A stretch of 64,000 nt of DNA, taken from positions 124,001 to 188,000 of the forward strand of contig JAPYMA010000057.1 in the NCBI GenBank assembly GCA_035041965.1, in the 5' to 3' direction. Both the position numbers and the translations under genes were made by a program. How positions within the stretch are numbered: position 1 is the stretch's first letter; each line of letters begins with the position of its first letter. Below are positions 54,401-62,403 of the stretch, in pieces. The DNA is from Anisakis pegreffii (taxonomy: Eukaryota > Nematoda > Chromadorea > Rhabditida > Anisakidae). The notes under the pieces are model-generated. The model worked only from the letters and a program-made list of their open reading frames with translations. It had not been told where the DNA came from and ran no database searches.

Positions 54401-57400
54401 TATTCTGGTCTACAAAATCTCTTGCTGTGTGCGATTGTTTTGTGGAATAAAATTTTGAGTGTAAACATGACAACAAAACTTATTTGTTGATTGTGTCAAA
54501 TATTGCTTAATTTAAGTTTCTGAATAGCGACGAGGAATTCTTTTGATTAGAAACGGGCGATTAGTATTGTAGGAATGAGGTTTAATCTGTTTAAAAGAAC
54601 GGAGTTTGTGCTGCTTGCGATCTTAAATTTTGATGTACCTTCATGAAACGGTGTGCAGATATGGTGACAAGAGGCAAAAAAGTTATCCGCTTAATTCAAG
54701 CTTCCATGAATAAATTATTATTTGGCAGAATCTAATTCAATAACTTCTCCACACTAATTGATTGACGATAGAGCAGCACCGTTGCACCAATTGAACACCG
54801 GCAATTAACCATGAAACTGAAATTTTTTGCGATTAGAACAAGCATTTGTTGGACCACCACAATGTATCCGTAATGCGAATTCACATCAATCAGTAGATAG
54901 ATAGCGATCACTCTGATCCCGCACGGAATGCTTTATTTTTGTGTGACAAATTCCACTGATATCGGTGGTTGCTGTTTTCGTTTTTGTTTGAAACAAATGC
55001 CGTTTTGTGTGCACATTTGCCGAGAGATTTTGCCCAAATCCTCAACGCCCATCAGCCTCTTTTTTTTTCAAAATTCTCTGAATGAATGTATTTGCATGAA
55101 TGCTTCGCATTTTTGGAAGAAATCTTTTTTTTCGTGCCAACAACATATCGATCCGGTGTTAGTTGTTTTTTTTGAGAGAGAGAGACAAACGTAGAATTTG
55201 CTTCATTTTTGCCACTTCAATCTTATTAAAGATTATTCGATAAATTAAAATATTTGACAGAGCATTTTTCGTCTTCAAAGCGTCAAATTTTTGTTCATCA
55301 AATAAATTGTGGCAAAAAGATGATGATTCCATCGGATGATAATTGGACAATTAAAGATGAGGATATATTCCCGTCATTAGGGCATAATTTCTTGTCAATC
55401 GTTGTGCACTGAAAGGCATAATTTTTGAATTTTCCAACTGCAGTGCGCCACTGTGCTCGACCAGTTCTCCTGTTTGTCAACACTGCACAAATGATTACGT
55501 TTTGTTTCGTTGACTTGTCCTTGAAGATCTCATTCGAAACGCTTGTCCATCCCATCTTGTCTCCTTCTTACAGTCCACTGTTCGCTAGTTTGACCGCTTC
55601 ATTCCTCACCATACTTCTTGTTCGCAGTGCTCCATTGAAACGGAATTTCTATTTTTGAATATTTTACGACATTTTTAGCGGTTCGTTGCACACTCTCATC
55701 TTTAGTAGTTTGGTGCAAACAAAAGAGTCATCCGAATTTCGTTTAACACTTCAAAAAAAACCCTTCTTTGATCAATTCTAAGGAAGCCAAATTGTTGCAA
55801 GAGAAGAAACAAGCGGGAGCTGTGAAATTACAGAGAATGGCGGTGGCCTGTGCGCATGAGCAGCCTAGGGAGCTGAGTGCAATTCAGCTCGTCATACCTA
55901 AGGTCAGCAGAATTTTGCTGCGCTTCATGCTTGAAGGTGCATCCGATTATCATTCCGACCTGTCACATTCGCATCAAATCTCCTCCTTTCTATCACACAT
56001 TCCACTTTTCTGTGCTAGTGATTAGATGTCCTTTGTATTCACTCTACAGTTTAGAATGTTGTGACATTGGAGATTGTGAAAAACAACGAAAGTGGCTTAG
56101 AATGTGAGATTGAAGTGCCAATTTATTGATGTGAACGTGAAATGTCGAAACAAACAAGTTACACACTCTTTCGCTTTATGGCATTGCTGCGAATGTCTGT
56201 GCTTCGCATGTTCATCTCCTCTACTTGCATGGTTTTATTTTCCAGTAGCACATGACTCTTCATTTCATCTGTACTCATACTTCAACAGAATACACCATCA
56301 GTTTTCACGCCTCACTAGACTTATTTTCAGTTATTATTCAGAAGACTTGCAATTAAGACACTCTCCAATTGCCCTAGTAGTCATTTCGGTCACGATCGAA
56401 CAGTTGAGAGCGATTGAATTCCAAGAAATTCTTAAGGCCCAACAAAATTTTGTCAGTCATATGGAAGCAGTGCATTTAACGTCATCACAAAAAATACTGA
56501 TACTTTATTGCACCTCTCTCCATAGTCTACGTTAATTGGCGATTACCAATAATTGCATGTCGTACAGTTCGAAAATCAGTGCTATCAAAAATAGATTGCA
56601 GTGGAAATGAATGAAAACTCTAAAAATTCGAAAAGGTTATGCGCTTAGGAATAAAGTGCGAAGGTGCTGCTGAAGTGGAAGCTCAGTTAAATTCGGGTAG
56701 TCTCGATACGGTCAACATTTCTGAGCAGTTCATTAAATTTGTCGAAGTTCACTAAAAAAAAAGCAGTTCATTTAATTTATCGAAAAAGCAATTCAATTCT
56801 TCGAGAATGAATTACTTACCAATAAATATCAGTTGAGTGAAATATCCAAATTTCCACGCAACTTTGAATGATTGCCTCTTATGTTACGTCTTCTCAACAA
56901 ATCTCAATGCTGTCTCTAAGCGTTTCTCATCGTTGTGGCTCCTCCTCACACATACGAACTAATCCTATGCTTCTGTAAGAATTAAGAAATAATTTTCAAA
57001 AAATTAACCGCACACTTGTTCATTGTTTATGTTGTGTTTATGTGAGCATGTCATATGGTACTGGGGTATCTATGAACAATTCTATTGTTTATTACATATT
57101 GAATGGCCAACCAATGTTATGTTCGCATGGATCGAAATTCATCTTAATCATATGGATTCATTCTTCTGGTCATCTTTCATTGCTTTATTAAGAGTCGGCC
57201 GAATGAATCTTTTATGAAATGTTTGATGCTTAGAGTCATCATTTGACTGTAATAAACTCTTTAAAGACTCAGCAACTGCTACCAACCACTCGATCACGTA
57301 CTCCATCTCCTCACTATCGAACTGCTATTCGACGTTCCCCATCACCTCCATCTCCGTCGAGTCGTTATGCCAGCTATCGTAAGTTCGCTAATTTACTCCT

Positions 57401-58676
57401 CATCCAGTCATACCAGAAACAACTCGTCACAGATTTCTTCAGTGATACGAACAAGTTAATTCAATGACAAGTGCCTGATTATTTCTCGACCATATTCAGT
57501 ATGATATCTCGTCAGATATCTTGTTTTTGAGTATACTGCGATATGTATGCTGTTGAATATGCTGAACTTCTCTTCAGCGTAAGCGAACCATTGCAATAAA
57601 CTTCAGATGATTTCTTCATGAATCACTTGAATTTACAGCGCGGCGAAGCGATGATCACCCGCACTATCGAGCACCGCCGATGGGCGTTCGTCGTCCCGTA
57701 CAACAGGCAAGGCCCAATGTTGTCTATCGGTTCGTTCGTTTATTTGATTGGCTTTTTTTATAGAGCGATTGCCTAATTGACACCACTTACGGTTTCTGTT
57801 TGTACATTGCAGACGTCCCGATAGTATCCAACGGACAGCACAATTACCTCTCGTACGCAACCGATTACCGATGCCTCCTTACGAGGATGAAAGAAGTCCG
57901 TCTTTAATCGACGGCTACTTGCCCAACAGGCCACCTCGACTTTATTCACCGACAGCATCCTCTTATAGGCCATATCCGCTCATAGGTGATTCATACTCTT
58001 TCACCGATTTTAATTCGCTAATTGCCTGAGTTGACACTTATGAAAATGGCATCTTTTACTATGATGATCTCTTTACAAAGCGTTCGTTTACTGTTTGATT
58101 TAAGGCACACCTTCACCTCAACCGTTGAGCGAAGAAGACGAACCGATGTCGAGTTCGGTACGTCAACGACGTTTACCTCTAATAGGTTCCATTCCTCGTG
58201 CCTCGTTACTCTCACCAAACAGTAATGAGTATTATGCTGGCTCAATGTTCCCTCCCCGTACCAACTATCCATATCAAGCTCCAGCACAACGCTTCAGACG
58301 TCCCCCTCCACCTCCGTCCACATACTGCACACCTCCGACTGATATACCCTCTCCGTCACCTGCGTCTTCGATCGATTATCAACTCTACGCACCAAACATT
58401 CATGCCGCTTCAACGCCACGTCTATCGCCCGGCTATAGACGTCCTGGATATTTCGGTGATGGTGCACCGCCTTTTGCAAGTACCACGTCGACAAGCACGT
58501 TGTCTCGAGGTGCGCCAACGATGGTTTATACAAGTGGTGCTCGAATGAGCGGTGGTACGAACACGTCGCGAGATGCAACGTCACGCACCCATACACGCAT
58601 CATACAAGCACAGCCTGCCAACGTACCACTCAGTGATTCTGATAATGATGATGAACCAAAATGGGCAATTGTTTAG
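27274..58676 (+). CDS. unc-2: UNC-2: CaV2-type voltage-gated calcium channel alpha1 subunit (43 exons)
   Basis: This is the pore-forming subunit of the presynaptic P/Q/N-type-like calcium channel. It opens on depolarisation at active zones and triggers transmitter release. Forty-three exons, listed individually, join without a frame break: 6090 nt, 2029 codons plus TAG at 58674-58676, about the length of known nematode CaV2 proteins. Seen in order: four domains of six helices, voltage sensors with Arg/Lys every third residue, pore loops TMEGW, TGEDW, TGEGW and TGEAW (the EEEE filter that selects calcium), the beta-binding AID ([14 protein letters not shown]), an EF-hand, an IQ motif and a long Pro/Ser/Arg tail. 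CaV1 and CaV3 are excluded by the QQIER Gbeta-gamma/AID form and overall sequence. The start chosen is the first ATG of the [10 protein letters not shown] exon; more 5' exons are possible. Most introns are under 1.5 kb, and intron 1 is 6 kb. Confidence 0.95.
27406..33455 (+). other. unc-2 intron 1 (6 kb)
   Basis: This is the longest intron. Open frames near 28999-29613 occur on both strands and show no paired splice signals. A CA-type microsatellite lies at 31529-31556. No nested gene was recognised. Large first introns often hold regulatory elements, but none is legible here. Confidence 0.6.
31529..31556. repeat. (CA)n microsatellite
   Basis: CA repeat interrupted by one TA, inside unc-2 intron 1. 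Confidence 0.8.
33456..33656 (+). CDS. unc-2: unc-2 exon 2: domain I S1
   Basis: Acceptor GTGTTCAG, phase 0 at both ends. [19 protein letters not shown] leads into helix S1 ([20 protein letters not shown]). The donor is ATGCTT|GTTAGT. Confidence 0.95.
35451..35590 (+). CDS. unc-2: unc-2 exon 3: domain I S2-S3
   Basis: Acceptor [28 protein letters not shown] is S2 and [12 protein letters not shown] is S3. It ends phase 2 at GG|GTTAGT. Confidence 0.95.
35869..35987 (+). CDS. unc-2: unc-2 exon 4: domain I S4 voltage sensor
   Basis: Acceptor GTTTCAG. After a short Gly-rich S3-S4 loop comes S4, [14 protein letters not shown], with Arg/Lys at every third position. It ends SGIP, phase 1, donor CCCA|GTAAGA. 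Confidence 0.95.
36108..36125. repeat. Short (CA)n tract
   Basis: CA repeat in unc-2 intron 4. Confidence 0.7.
37391..37425. repeat. (AAT)n microsatellite
   Basis: Run of AAT triplets in unc-2 intron 4, about 45 bp before the exon 5 acceptor. Confidence 0.8.
37469..37655 (+). CDS. unc-2: unc-2 exon 5: domain I S4-S5 linker and S5
   Basis: Acceptor [23 protein letters not shown] then S5 ([20 protein letters not shown]) and the start of the extracellular turret. It ends phase 2 at CCGTG|GTCAGT. The previous two junctions fix the frame. Confidence 0.93.
38245..38400. repeat. Partial copy of CCCGGGATT repeat in unc-2 intron 5
   Basis: It shares an ordered set of motifs with 23271-23420: AATCCC...CCCGGAATT, GAAAAATCCCG, CAATAAAACA and GATATACTCATC...AAA. 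The copies are diverged, so this is an old transposon fragment in the intron. Confidence 0.55.
39105..39279 (+). CDS. unc-2: unc-2 exon 6: domain I pore loop
   Basis: Acceptor AATTTCAG. Cys-containing turret, then [20 protein letters not shown] with the first filter glutamate. Donor TATTAC|GTAAGT, phase 0. Confidence 0.95.
39635..39738 (+). CDS. unc-2: unc-2 exon 7: domain I S6
   Basis: Acceptor [28 protein letters not shown] is S6. It ends phase 2 at CCGG|GTGAGT. Confidence 0.95.
39788..39814. repeat. (TTTG)n microsatellite
   Basis: Several TTTG units in unc-2 intron 7. Confidence 0.75.
40398..40573 (+). CDS. unc-2: unc-2 exon 8: I-II linker with beta-subunit site (AID)
   Basis: Acceptor [27 protein letters not shown] precedes [14 protein letters not shown], a full match to the CaV beta-binding consensus QQxExxLxGYxxWI. 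QQIER is also the Gbeta-gamma contact of CaV2 channels. It ends phase 1 at GAGG|GTTCGT. Confidence 0.95.
40848..40973 (+). CDS. unc-2: unc-2 exon 9: basic then acidic I-II linker
   Basis: Acceptor [28 protein letters not shown] is followed by a run of Glu/Asp residues. It ends phase 1 at GATG|GTTCGT. Confidence 0.9.
41130..41187 (+). CDS. unc-2: unc-2 exon 10: basic stretch before domain II
   Basis: Acceptor TCAGTTCAG. It reads [18 protein letters not shown] and ends phase 2 at GAG|GTTGGT. Confidence 0.88.
41582..41709 (+). CDS. unc-2: unc-2 exon 11: domain II S1
   Basis: Acceptor [28 protein letters not shown] is S1 of domain II, followed by [11 protein letters not shown]. Phase 1 end at TTGA|GTCAGT. 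Confidence 0.95.
42140..42362 (+). CDS. unc-2: unc-2 exon 12: domain II S2-S4
   Basis: Acceptor GTTTTCAG. S2 is [21 protein letters not shown]3 is [15 protein letters not shown] and S4 is [16 protein letters not shown]. Phase 2 end at CCTC|GTAAGT. Confidence 0.95.
42837..42968 (+). CDS. unc-2: unc-2 exon 13: domain II S4-S5 linker and S5
   Basis: Acceptor [23 protein letters not shown], then S5 ([20 protein letters not shown]). It ends phase 2 at GGAAA|GTTAGT. Confidence 0.95.
43250..43322 (+). CDS. unc-2: unc-2 exon 14: domain II turret and pore helix
   Basis: Acceptor [24 protein letters not shown], ending phase 0 at CAG|GTAATC. Confidence 0.95.
43450..43570 (+). CDS. unc-2: unc-2 exon 15: domain II filter and start of S6
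   Basis: Acceptor [21 protein letters not shown] carries the second filter glutamate, and [12 protein letters not shown] starts S6. Phase 1 end at AATT|GTTAGT. Confidence 0.95.
43854..43984 (+). CDS. unc-2: unc-2 exon 16: domain II S6 and start of II-III linker
   Basis: Acceptor [28 protein letters not shown] is the conserved end of S6, then an acidic linker. Phase 0 end at CAG|GTGAGT. Confidence 0.95.
44099..44171 (+). CDS. unc-2: unc-2 exon 17: II-III linker
   Basis: Acceptor AATTTTAG. It reads [20 protein letters not shown] and on, ending phase 1 at GAAG|GTATGT. There is no vertebrate counterpart. The frame is set by both neighbours. Confidence 0.85.
44240..44248 (+). CDS. unc-2: Possible 9-nt cassette microexon in the II-III linker
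   Basis: AATGCCGCG lies between acceptor TTAATGCAG and donor GCG|GTAATG. It is in phase 1 on both sides, so inclusion would add three residues without breaking frame (REIE-ECR-DEY in place of REIE-DEY). Only the splice signals support it. Confidence 0.25.
44642..44729 (+). CDS. unc-2: unc-2 exon 18: end of II-III linker
   Basis: Acceptor GTATTACAG. An acidic DEYEEEES is followed by the conserved [15 protein letters not shown] that precedes domain III. Phase 2 end at CC|GTATGT. Confidence 0.93.
44836..45025 (+). CDS. unc-2: unc-2 exon 19: domain III S1-S2
   Basis: Acceptor TTGTTTCAG. S1 is [20 protein letters not shown] and S2 is [16 protein letters not shown]. Phase 0 end at AAG|GTGTCG. Confidence 0.95.
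45330..45436 (+). CDS. unc-2: unc-2 exon 20: domain III S3
   Basis: The acceptor is TATTTTAAG, one of three TAAG acceptors in this gene. [20 protein letters not shown], then S3 ([13 protein letters not shown]). Phase 2 end at GC|GTACAT. Confidence 0.93.
45752..45857 (+). CDS. unc-2: unc-2 exon 21: domain III S4 voltage sensor
   Basis: Acceptor [28 protein letters not shown], with basic residues every third position. Phase 0 end at AAG|GTAGTG. Confidence 0.95.
45966..46154 (+). CDS. unc-2: unc-2 exon 22: domain III S5 and turret
   Basis: Acceptor [28 protein letters not shown] is S5, then a Cys-bearing turret (FFCTDK...ECHGQFF). Phase 0 end at CAG|GTACTG. Confidence 0.95.
46900..47082 (+). 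CDS. unc-2: unc-2 exon 23: domain III pore loop
   Basis: Acceptor [26 protein letters not shown] holds the third filter glutamate. An internal GGTATAAG is not used as a donor, since the frame runs on to the conserved [10 protein letters not shown]. Phase 0 end at GAG|GTACGA. Confidence 0.95.
47258..47392 (+). CDS. unc-2: unc-2 exon 24: domain III S6
   Basis: Acceptor [29 protein letters not shown] and [10 protein letters not shown] are the S6 region, then [11 protein letters not shown]. Phase 0 end at CAG|GTATTG. Confidence 0.95.
47520..47684 (+). CDS. unc-2: unc-2 exon 25: III-IV linker and domain IV S1
   Basis: Acceptor [29 protein letters not shown], then S1 ([19 protein letters not shown]). 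Phase 0 at both ends, donor AAG|GTTGTC. Confidence 0.95.
48095..48205 (+). CDS. unc-2: unc-2 exon 26: domain IV S2
   Basis: Acceptor [28 protein letters not shown], then ILAFGVR. Phase 0 end at CGG|GTATGT. Confidence 0.95.
48695..48895 (+). CDS. unc-2: unc-2 exon 27: domain IV S3-S4
   Basis: Acceptor TTGTTTAG. S3 is [19 protein letters not shown]4 is [20 protein letters not shown]. Phase 0 end at AAG|GTCCGT. Confidence 0.95.
49015..49080 (+). CDS. unc-2: unc-2 exon 28: domain IV S5
   Basis: Acceptor [29 protein letters not shown] plus MQ. Phase 0 end at CAG|GTCACT. Confidence 0.95.
49178..49234. repeat. Tandem duplication, 26-bp identical copies, 31-bp period
   Basis: TTCAGTTATTGAACAAGCAA and six further bases recur exactly at 49178-49203 and 49209-49234. 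It lies in unc-2 intron 28. Each copy carries a TTCAG acceptor-like start. Confidence 0.9.
50324..50415 (+). CDS. unc-2: unc-2 exon 29: domain IV turret and pore helix
   Basis: Acceptor [28 protein letters not shown] then [10 protein letters not shown]. Phase 2 end at TTCAG|GTTTTT. Confidence 0.95.
51352..51517 (+). CDS. unc-2: unc-2 exon 30: domain IV filter and start of S6
   Basis: Acceptor [26 protein letters not shown] holds the fourth filter glutamate. Extracellular Cys-bearing loop, then [14 protein letters not shown]. Phase 0 end at CTC|GTTAGT. Confidence 0.95.
51601..51728 (+). CDS. unc-2: unc-2 exon 31: domain IV S6 and EF-hand start
   Basis: Acceptor [27 protein letters not shown] is the end of S6, then the CaV EF-hand ([16 protein letters not shown]). 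Phase 2 end at AC|GTTAGT. Confidence 0.95.
51836..52038 (+). CDS. unc-2: unc-2 exon 32: EF-hand and pre-IQ region
   Basis: Acceptor [28 protein letters not shown] completes the EF-hand; [19 protein letters not shown] follows. Phase 1 end at CCTG|GTTAGG. Confidence 0.95.
52145..52252 (+). CDS. unc-2: unc-2 exon 33: pre-IQ region
   Basis: Acceptor [29 protein letters not shown] then [10 protein letters not shown]. Phase 1 end at ACAG|GTGAAA. Confidence 0.93.
52480..52568 (+). CDS. unc-2: unc-2 exon 34: IQ calmodulin-binding motif
   Basis: Acceptor [29 protein letters not shown] is the IQ region that binds calmodulin and sets calcium-dependent feedback. Phase 0 end at GAG|GTATAC. Confidence 0.95.
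52709..52810 (+). CDS. unc-2: unc-2 exon 35: basic post-IQ block, possibly alternative
   Basis: Acceptor GTGTTTCAG, phase 0. [20 protein letters not shown] then an acidic end. Two phase-0 donors are possible: GAG|GTTGTT at 52801 and GAA|GTATCA at 52810. If neither is used, the frame runs to a TAA at 52838-52840, giving a short isoform. Skipping the exon also keeps frame. Confidence 0.75.
53468..53604 (+). CDS. unc-2: unc-2 exon 36: proximal C-tail
   Basis: Acceptor CTTTCCGCAG. An alternative acceptor TTTCAG six bases on (start 53474) would drop two residues. PYSSLF-like [18 protein letters not shown], then Gln-rich sequence. Phase 2 end at CACC|GTTAGT. Confidence 0.82.
53934..54027 (+). CDS. 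unc-2: unc-2 exon 37: basic C-tail block
   Basis: Acceptor [28 protein letters not shown] is an Arg-rich block with possible kinase sites (RRLS). GTAAGT just inside could serve as an early donor but would lose frame. Phase 0 end at CAG|GTGAAC. Confidence 0.8.
54272..54340 (+). CDS. unc-2: unc-2 exon 38: C-tail
   Basis: Acceptor [29 protein letters not shown] then FDE. Phase 0 at both ends, donor GAG|GTGACT. Confidence 0.8.
55783..55902 (+). CDS. unc-2: unc-2 exon 39: C-tail helical block
   Basis: Acceptor AATTCTAAG, phase 0. [20 protein letters not shown] looks helical; the end [11 protein letters not shown] is less certain. Donor AAG|GTCAGC. Confidence 0.7.
57273..57378 (+). CDS. unc-2: unc-2 exon 40: Ser-Pro/Arg-rich C-tail
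   Basis: The acceptor is [29 protein letters not shown] is a proline-directed-kinase or SH3-like region. Phase 1 end at TATC|GTAAGT. Confidence 0.85.
57639..57729 (+). CDS. unc-2: unc-2 exon 41: Arg/Pro-rich C-tail
   Basis: Acceptor [27 protein letters not shown]. Phase 2 end at TATCG|GTTCGT. Confidence 0.85.
57813..57985 (+). CDS. unc-2: unc-2 exon 42: C-tail with SH3-like ligand
   Basis: Acceptor CATTGCAG. It contains [13 protein letters not shown], a candidate SH3 ligand, and [15 protein letters not shown]. Phase 1 end at ATAG|GTGATT. Confidence 0.88.
58105..58676 (+). CDS. unc-2: unc-2 exon 43: terminal exon
   Basis: Acceptor TGATTTAAG. It is the longest exon (572 nt). It is Pro/Ser/Tyr-rich with [13 protein letters not shown] and [11 protein letters not shown], and ends with an acidic cluster (SDSDNDDEP) and KWAIV before TAG at 58674-58676. 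The whole open frame is in phase with the 42 upstream exons. Confidence 0.92.
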
Positions 58677-61600
58677 ACATTTATGATGTATCTTATTAAC
58701 CACACTAACAATATTGACGCTGTTGTCTTTCCTCCAATAATGGCCTTTTGTTTATCGTTATTCAATCACTTCCAACTCATTTATAATCACGTATTCTTAT
58801 CATTCTCACTAGGTACATCAGCACAGTAATTCCATTTTGATTTCAACAAACCATCAAGAAGGTAAACCTTAATTTCTGAGAACATTCTCGTTGCGTGCTT
58901 ACCTCACTGAATCAACACTCACTGATTGCAGTGCGATAAATTCACCTAGAATTCTGCATCTAATTTCGCAATCTGAGATTTTATGAAACCGTATGCATAC
59001 GAAAATTTGCTTCAGTACAAATCAAGATTATCGGTTTCGAAAAAATTCACAAATTTCTAGCCGAGTAGTTCTCACGAAAGAATAAGAAATTTGAGGTTGT
59101 TAAGGAGAGAGAATTGAGGAGGATAGCAATTTAATTTTGACGGATCTTCTCTCACATATCTTCCATGAGAGGGAAATGGTGATCTACCGCACGGAAAGGA
59201 GGAAGCGGAATGTGAGAGCCTCTGTTCTGATTTCATTTTGCGTAAATTTTTTGGTTTTAAATGTCTATCGACGATGATAACCGAGAACGCTTTTGTGTGG
59301 TGCGTGACTGAACGAATACGTTCAGTTTTCATCAAACCGAACCAATCCAGCATATTATCGTCTGGTAACTGGATAAGCAGTCGAGCCACTGCAAAATCAC
59401 TTTTATGAATGCGAACAACGCTCGGTCATCATCAGAAACGCGTTTGTTTTTGTGTGCGCATTCGATTCGTATCATCTCAAATCATCACATTTTGAATGTA
59501 CCTTCAAACTGCCACCGTGCCATAAAGTCTGCCATAGAAGTGTTTATGTTTGTTGAATCGAATCGTTGGCGGTTCTGTTCTCTTCATTCCTGTCTCGTCG
59601 CATTCCACATCATGTATATTCTCCATTTCCTCTTCATCGTACCTACGAATATTTTACAACTTGAAGGTTTCAATCCGAAAAGACGCACATAAGTGATCGT
59701 TCATGTATTCATTGGTGCCCGAATTCACGAATAATTATACCCACCACTTTCCAACGAAACCATTCGTTTATCTAGTCAAAACTCGAGTGTTCGCTCGACT
59801 TACCCACCTATCGCTCTAATCATTCTCGACTAACGCCAAATCCTTTTGGGTACCTCATCTTACAGTTTTGTTCATGTGTGCATTATTTATTTATTCTCTT
59901 TGATTAAACCAGTTACGATTATAGAACCAGTCAATCAGATCAATATTATTTAGCCGTTTTTTCTTCATCGTCCACCAATAATTGCTGAGGAACTGTCAAA
60001 ACTTTACAAGGCTCATGGAGCGGAATCTAATTTTTCAAATGTTGAAATCAATTCGTGATTCTTCCTGTCATCTTCTGAATATCCGTTTTAAAATTCACGT
60101 GTCGTATTCCAATCTCAAATTATTAAATGCTGATAGGGGATGTCGTCAACTAGCCAATTTCCTATAAATTGCGGCTGAATAATTTGATCATGTCATTTGT
60201 TGATTCAGATCAACTTGACTCAATTATTTTCTATTTGCTGTTTTTTACGTGTTCGATATTGTTGCTCACTAGTCGTCTCCACAGCTACTATAAATTATTA
60301 TTTCTGTTCGCTCCATATATTTTGATTCTTTATCGTTGTTTCAAGCAATCGATCATTTTTGGTTTGTTGAGCGAGAGGCGATTTCCAATAATAATGGTGT
60401 TTGTCCAGTACGGGATCCTCTTACGATCCGTCTGTTTCTGCGTTCAAAAAATGGTCTGAGAATGACTGAAACTAGATTCCATGGTTCTTAAGCATTCTTC
60501 GGAGTACATGTCCAGGAAGATTCTGTGGGCTGTTGGAACTTTAAACGGATTTCCTCATTCAGCTATGGACGTAGTAATTTTTGGGTATTTTCATGCGGTT
60601 CATAAAGCCATTCTGATTCGCTCATCTTATGCTCTCGAATCAATTTCAGCCAGTCGAAATTCATTCCCAACATCATGTCAGAACTTCTCTTTGAATGTCC
60701 TTTTAGATTGTTTCATTCGATCATAAGATGCTTTTTCCGATGAATGTCCATACACTAATGGGTTGTTTTGCGGTGAGATAAGGGGTTATTTTAGAGCAAT
60801 TCATTTTTCGAATTCTGTGATCATTTTCGTGTTGTCGGTTATTCTCATGTTTTTTTTTGCTAATACTAAGCCGATCGTTGCTTCAAGTTTTCGCTTTGAA
60901 ATTCAGATGAAAGCCGTTCGCTCTCTTGCTATCTTTGTTTGCTCGACACAAAAAGTTTGCCGAATTGAGTGAAAAAAGCGTTTCCATGAACTCAGCAGCT
61001 CAACATAGAACTCTACCGAAATCATCATGCATTCACTCAGATGATCCATTGTCATGCCGACATGTGTCCATAATTAATTCTTTTGTTCAATGGTAACAGC
61101 ATATTACTGGCTATGAGTTGACCAACCTTTGCTTCATCCTGAAGCAATGATCGACAGCATGCTTACCGAATATTCTCATTTGCCAATTTTTAAAATTATG
61201 TGTTCAGTATTTAATTGTGATAAAATTATAGTCAAATATTGTTGTGTTGAAGTGATCAGAAGTGAAAATGTTCATCGTGAGTTTCAATCATACAAAACTA
61301 TAGTGAGAATGACCGCAGCGCATGTACTGAAGAGTGGTTTGAGTCGCATCTCAGATTAATTGATATCTGTGTGAAAGGAGGACGACTCCATAATTATCCA
61401 CTCTACGGATTAATGTCATTTAATAAATCTCAAAAATTGATTGACAAACTCAGTGGAAACTAGTGCGACATTACAAAGATAATACGGAAGTTTTTCGATG
61501 TCAGAAATAAGGGTCTCTTTCAAGATAATTCAATCAATACATCTGTGTATATTAAACGAATGTGTCTTTTCGAAATCATAATAAGAATACTTGATTTTGG

Positions 61601-62336
61601 GGTATAAAAAACCAGTTTTTTGTTTTTATATCTGACGGTGAGTTTCATTCTTTTTTATAGTAACGGAGTGAGATCCTTTTATCAGTTCATCCACTAAATG
61701 ACAGAAATGACAGGAAAGAAGATAATTAGGATCCTATTGATTGCGGATTTTGGTAAGCCTAGTCGATCAATTTTTATTAAAAGCGTGATTTTTTACCGAA
61801 CCCGATCAGATTGTGGCATAAAAACTGTCCTTGAGAGTGCATTTCCGCATATTGCCGTAATCAACAACTGTGACCTTATTAAACTGAAAACGGTGTCTCA
61901 TACTGAGTAGTAGTTACAGCAACAATTGTTTTGGACAATTTTATGTTTCGCAAAATGCTGCTCATTTCTATCAACATCATCGAATTGAATTTCGACAAAA
62001 AATATCGTCAATCGTCTTTATTAATGTCAATAAATATTAAAGTTGCACGTGAAAAGTGCGATGTGGTCATCGATAACGTTGGCATGGGTTGTTTTGCAGT
62101 TGATAAGGAGAGCGTTCTTTTTCAGAGGTCATTACTGCATGTCGAACAGAGATGTGATTCTGCGTTGCCCGGGGAATGATGTATGTGACGATAAAAGAAA
62201 TCAACCACTATCAGTACATCATCAAATGATGCCACCCGCCCCCTTTATCGATGATACATGTAAATCAGAAACGATACATTGTCACCGTTGATTTGTCGTT
62301 CGAGTGGTTGATTATTCGTTCTGAGTGGGTTGCATA
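58677..62336. other. Intergenic stretch including the unc-2 3' UTR, no gene recognised
   Basis: No canonical AATAAA is close to the stop; CCAATAATGG near 58735 is the nearest variant. Open frames at 59405-59692, 60169-60459, 60481-60726 and 60763-60972 are AT-rich and hydrophobic without splice or start support. They do not resemble a known family strongly enough to call. Confidence 0.45.
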
Positions 62337-62403
62337 ATGAAGATCGGATTCATTGGAGCTGGCAAAATGGCGCAGGCCCTATGTAGAGGTCTTATTAATT
62401 CAA
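62337..62403 (+). CDS. pycr: pycr exon 1
   Basis: ATG at 62337 opens MKIGFIGAGKMAQALCRGLI; the GxGxMA dinucleotide loop starts eight residues in. There is no room for a long targeting peptide. Phase 1 end at TCAA|GTTGGT. Confidence 0.92.

Noticed and set aside
60169..60972. Hydrophobic open frames suggesting a chemoreceptor
   Set aside because: The three frames sit in succession but have no joining splice sites and no conserved receptor motif. AT-rich DNA gives such Phe/Leu/Ile runs by chance.
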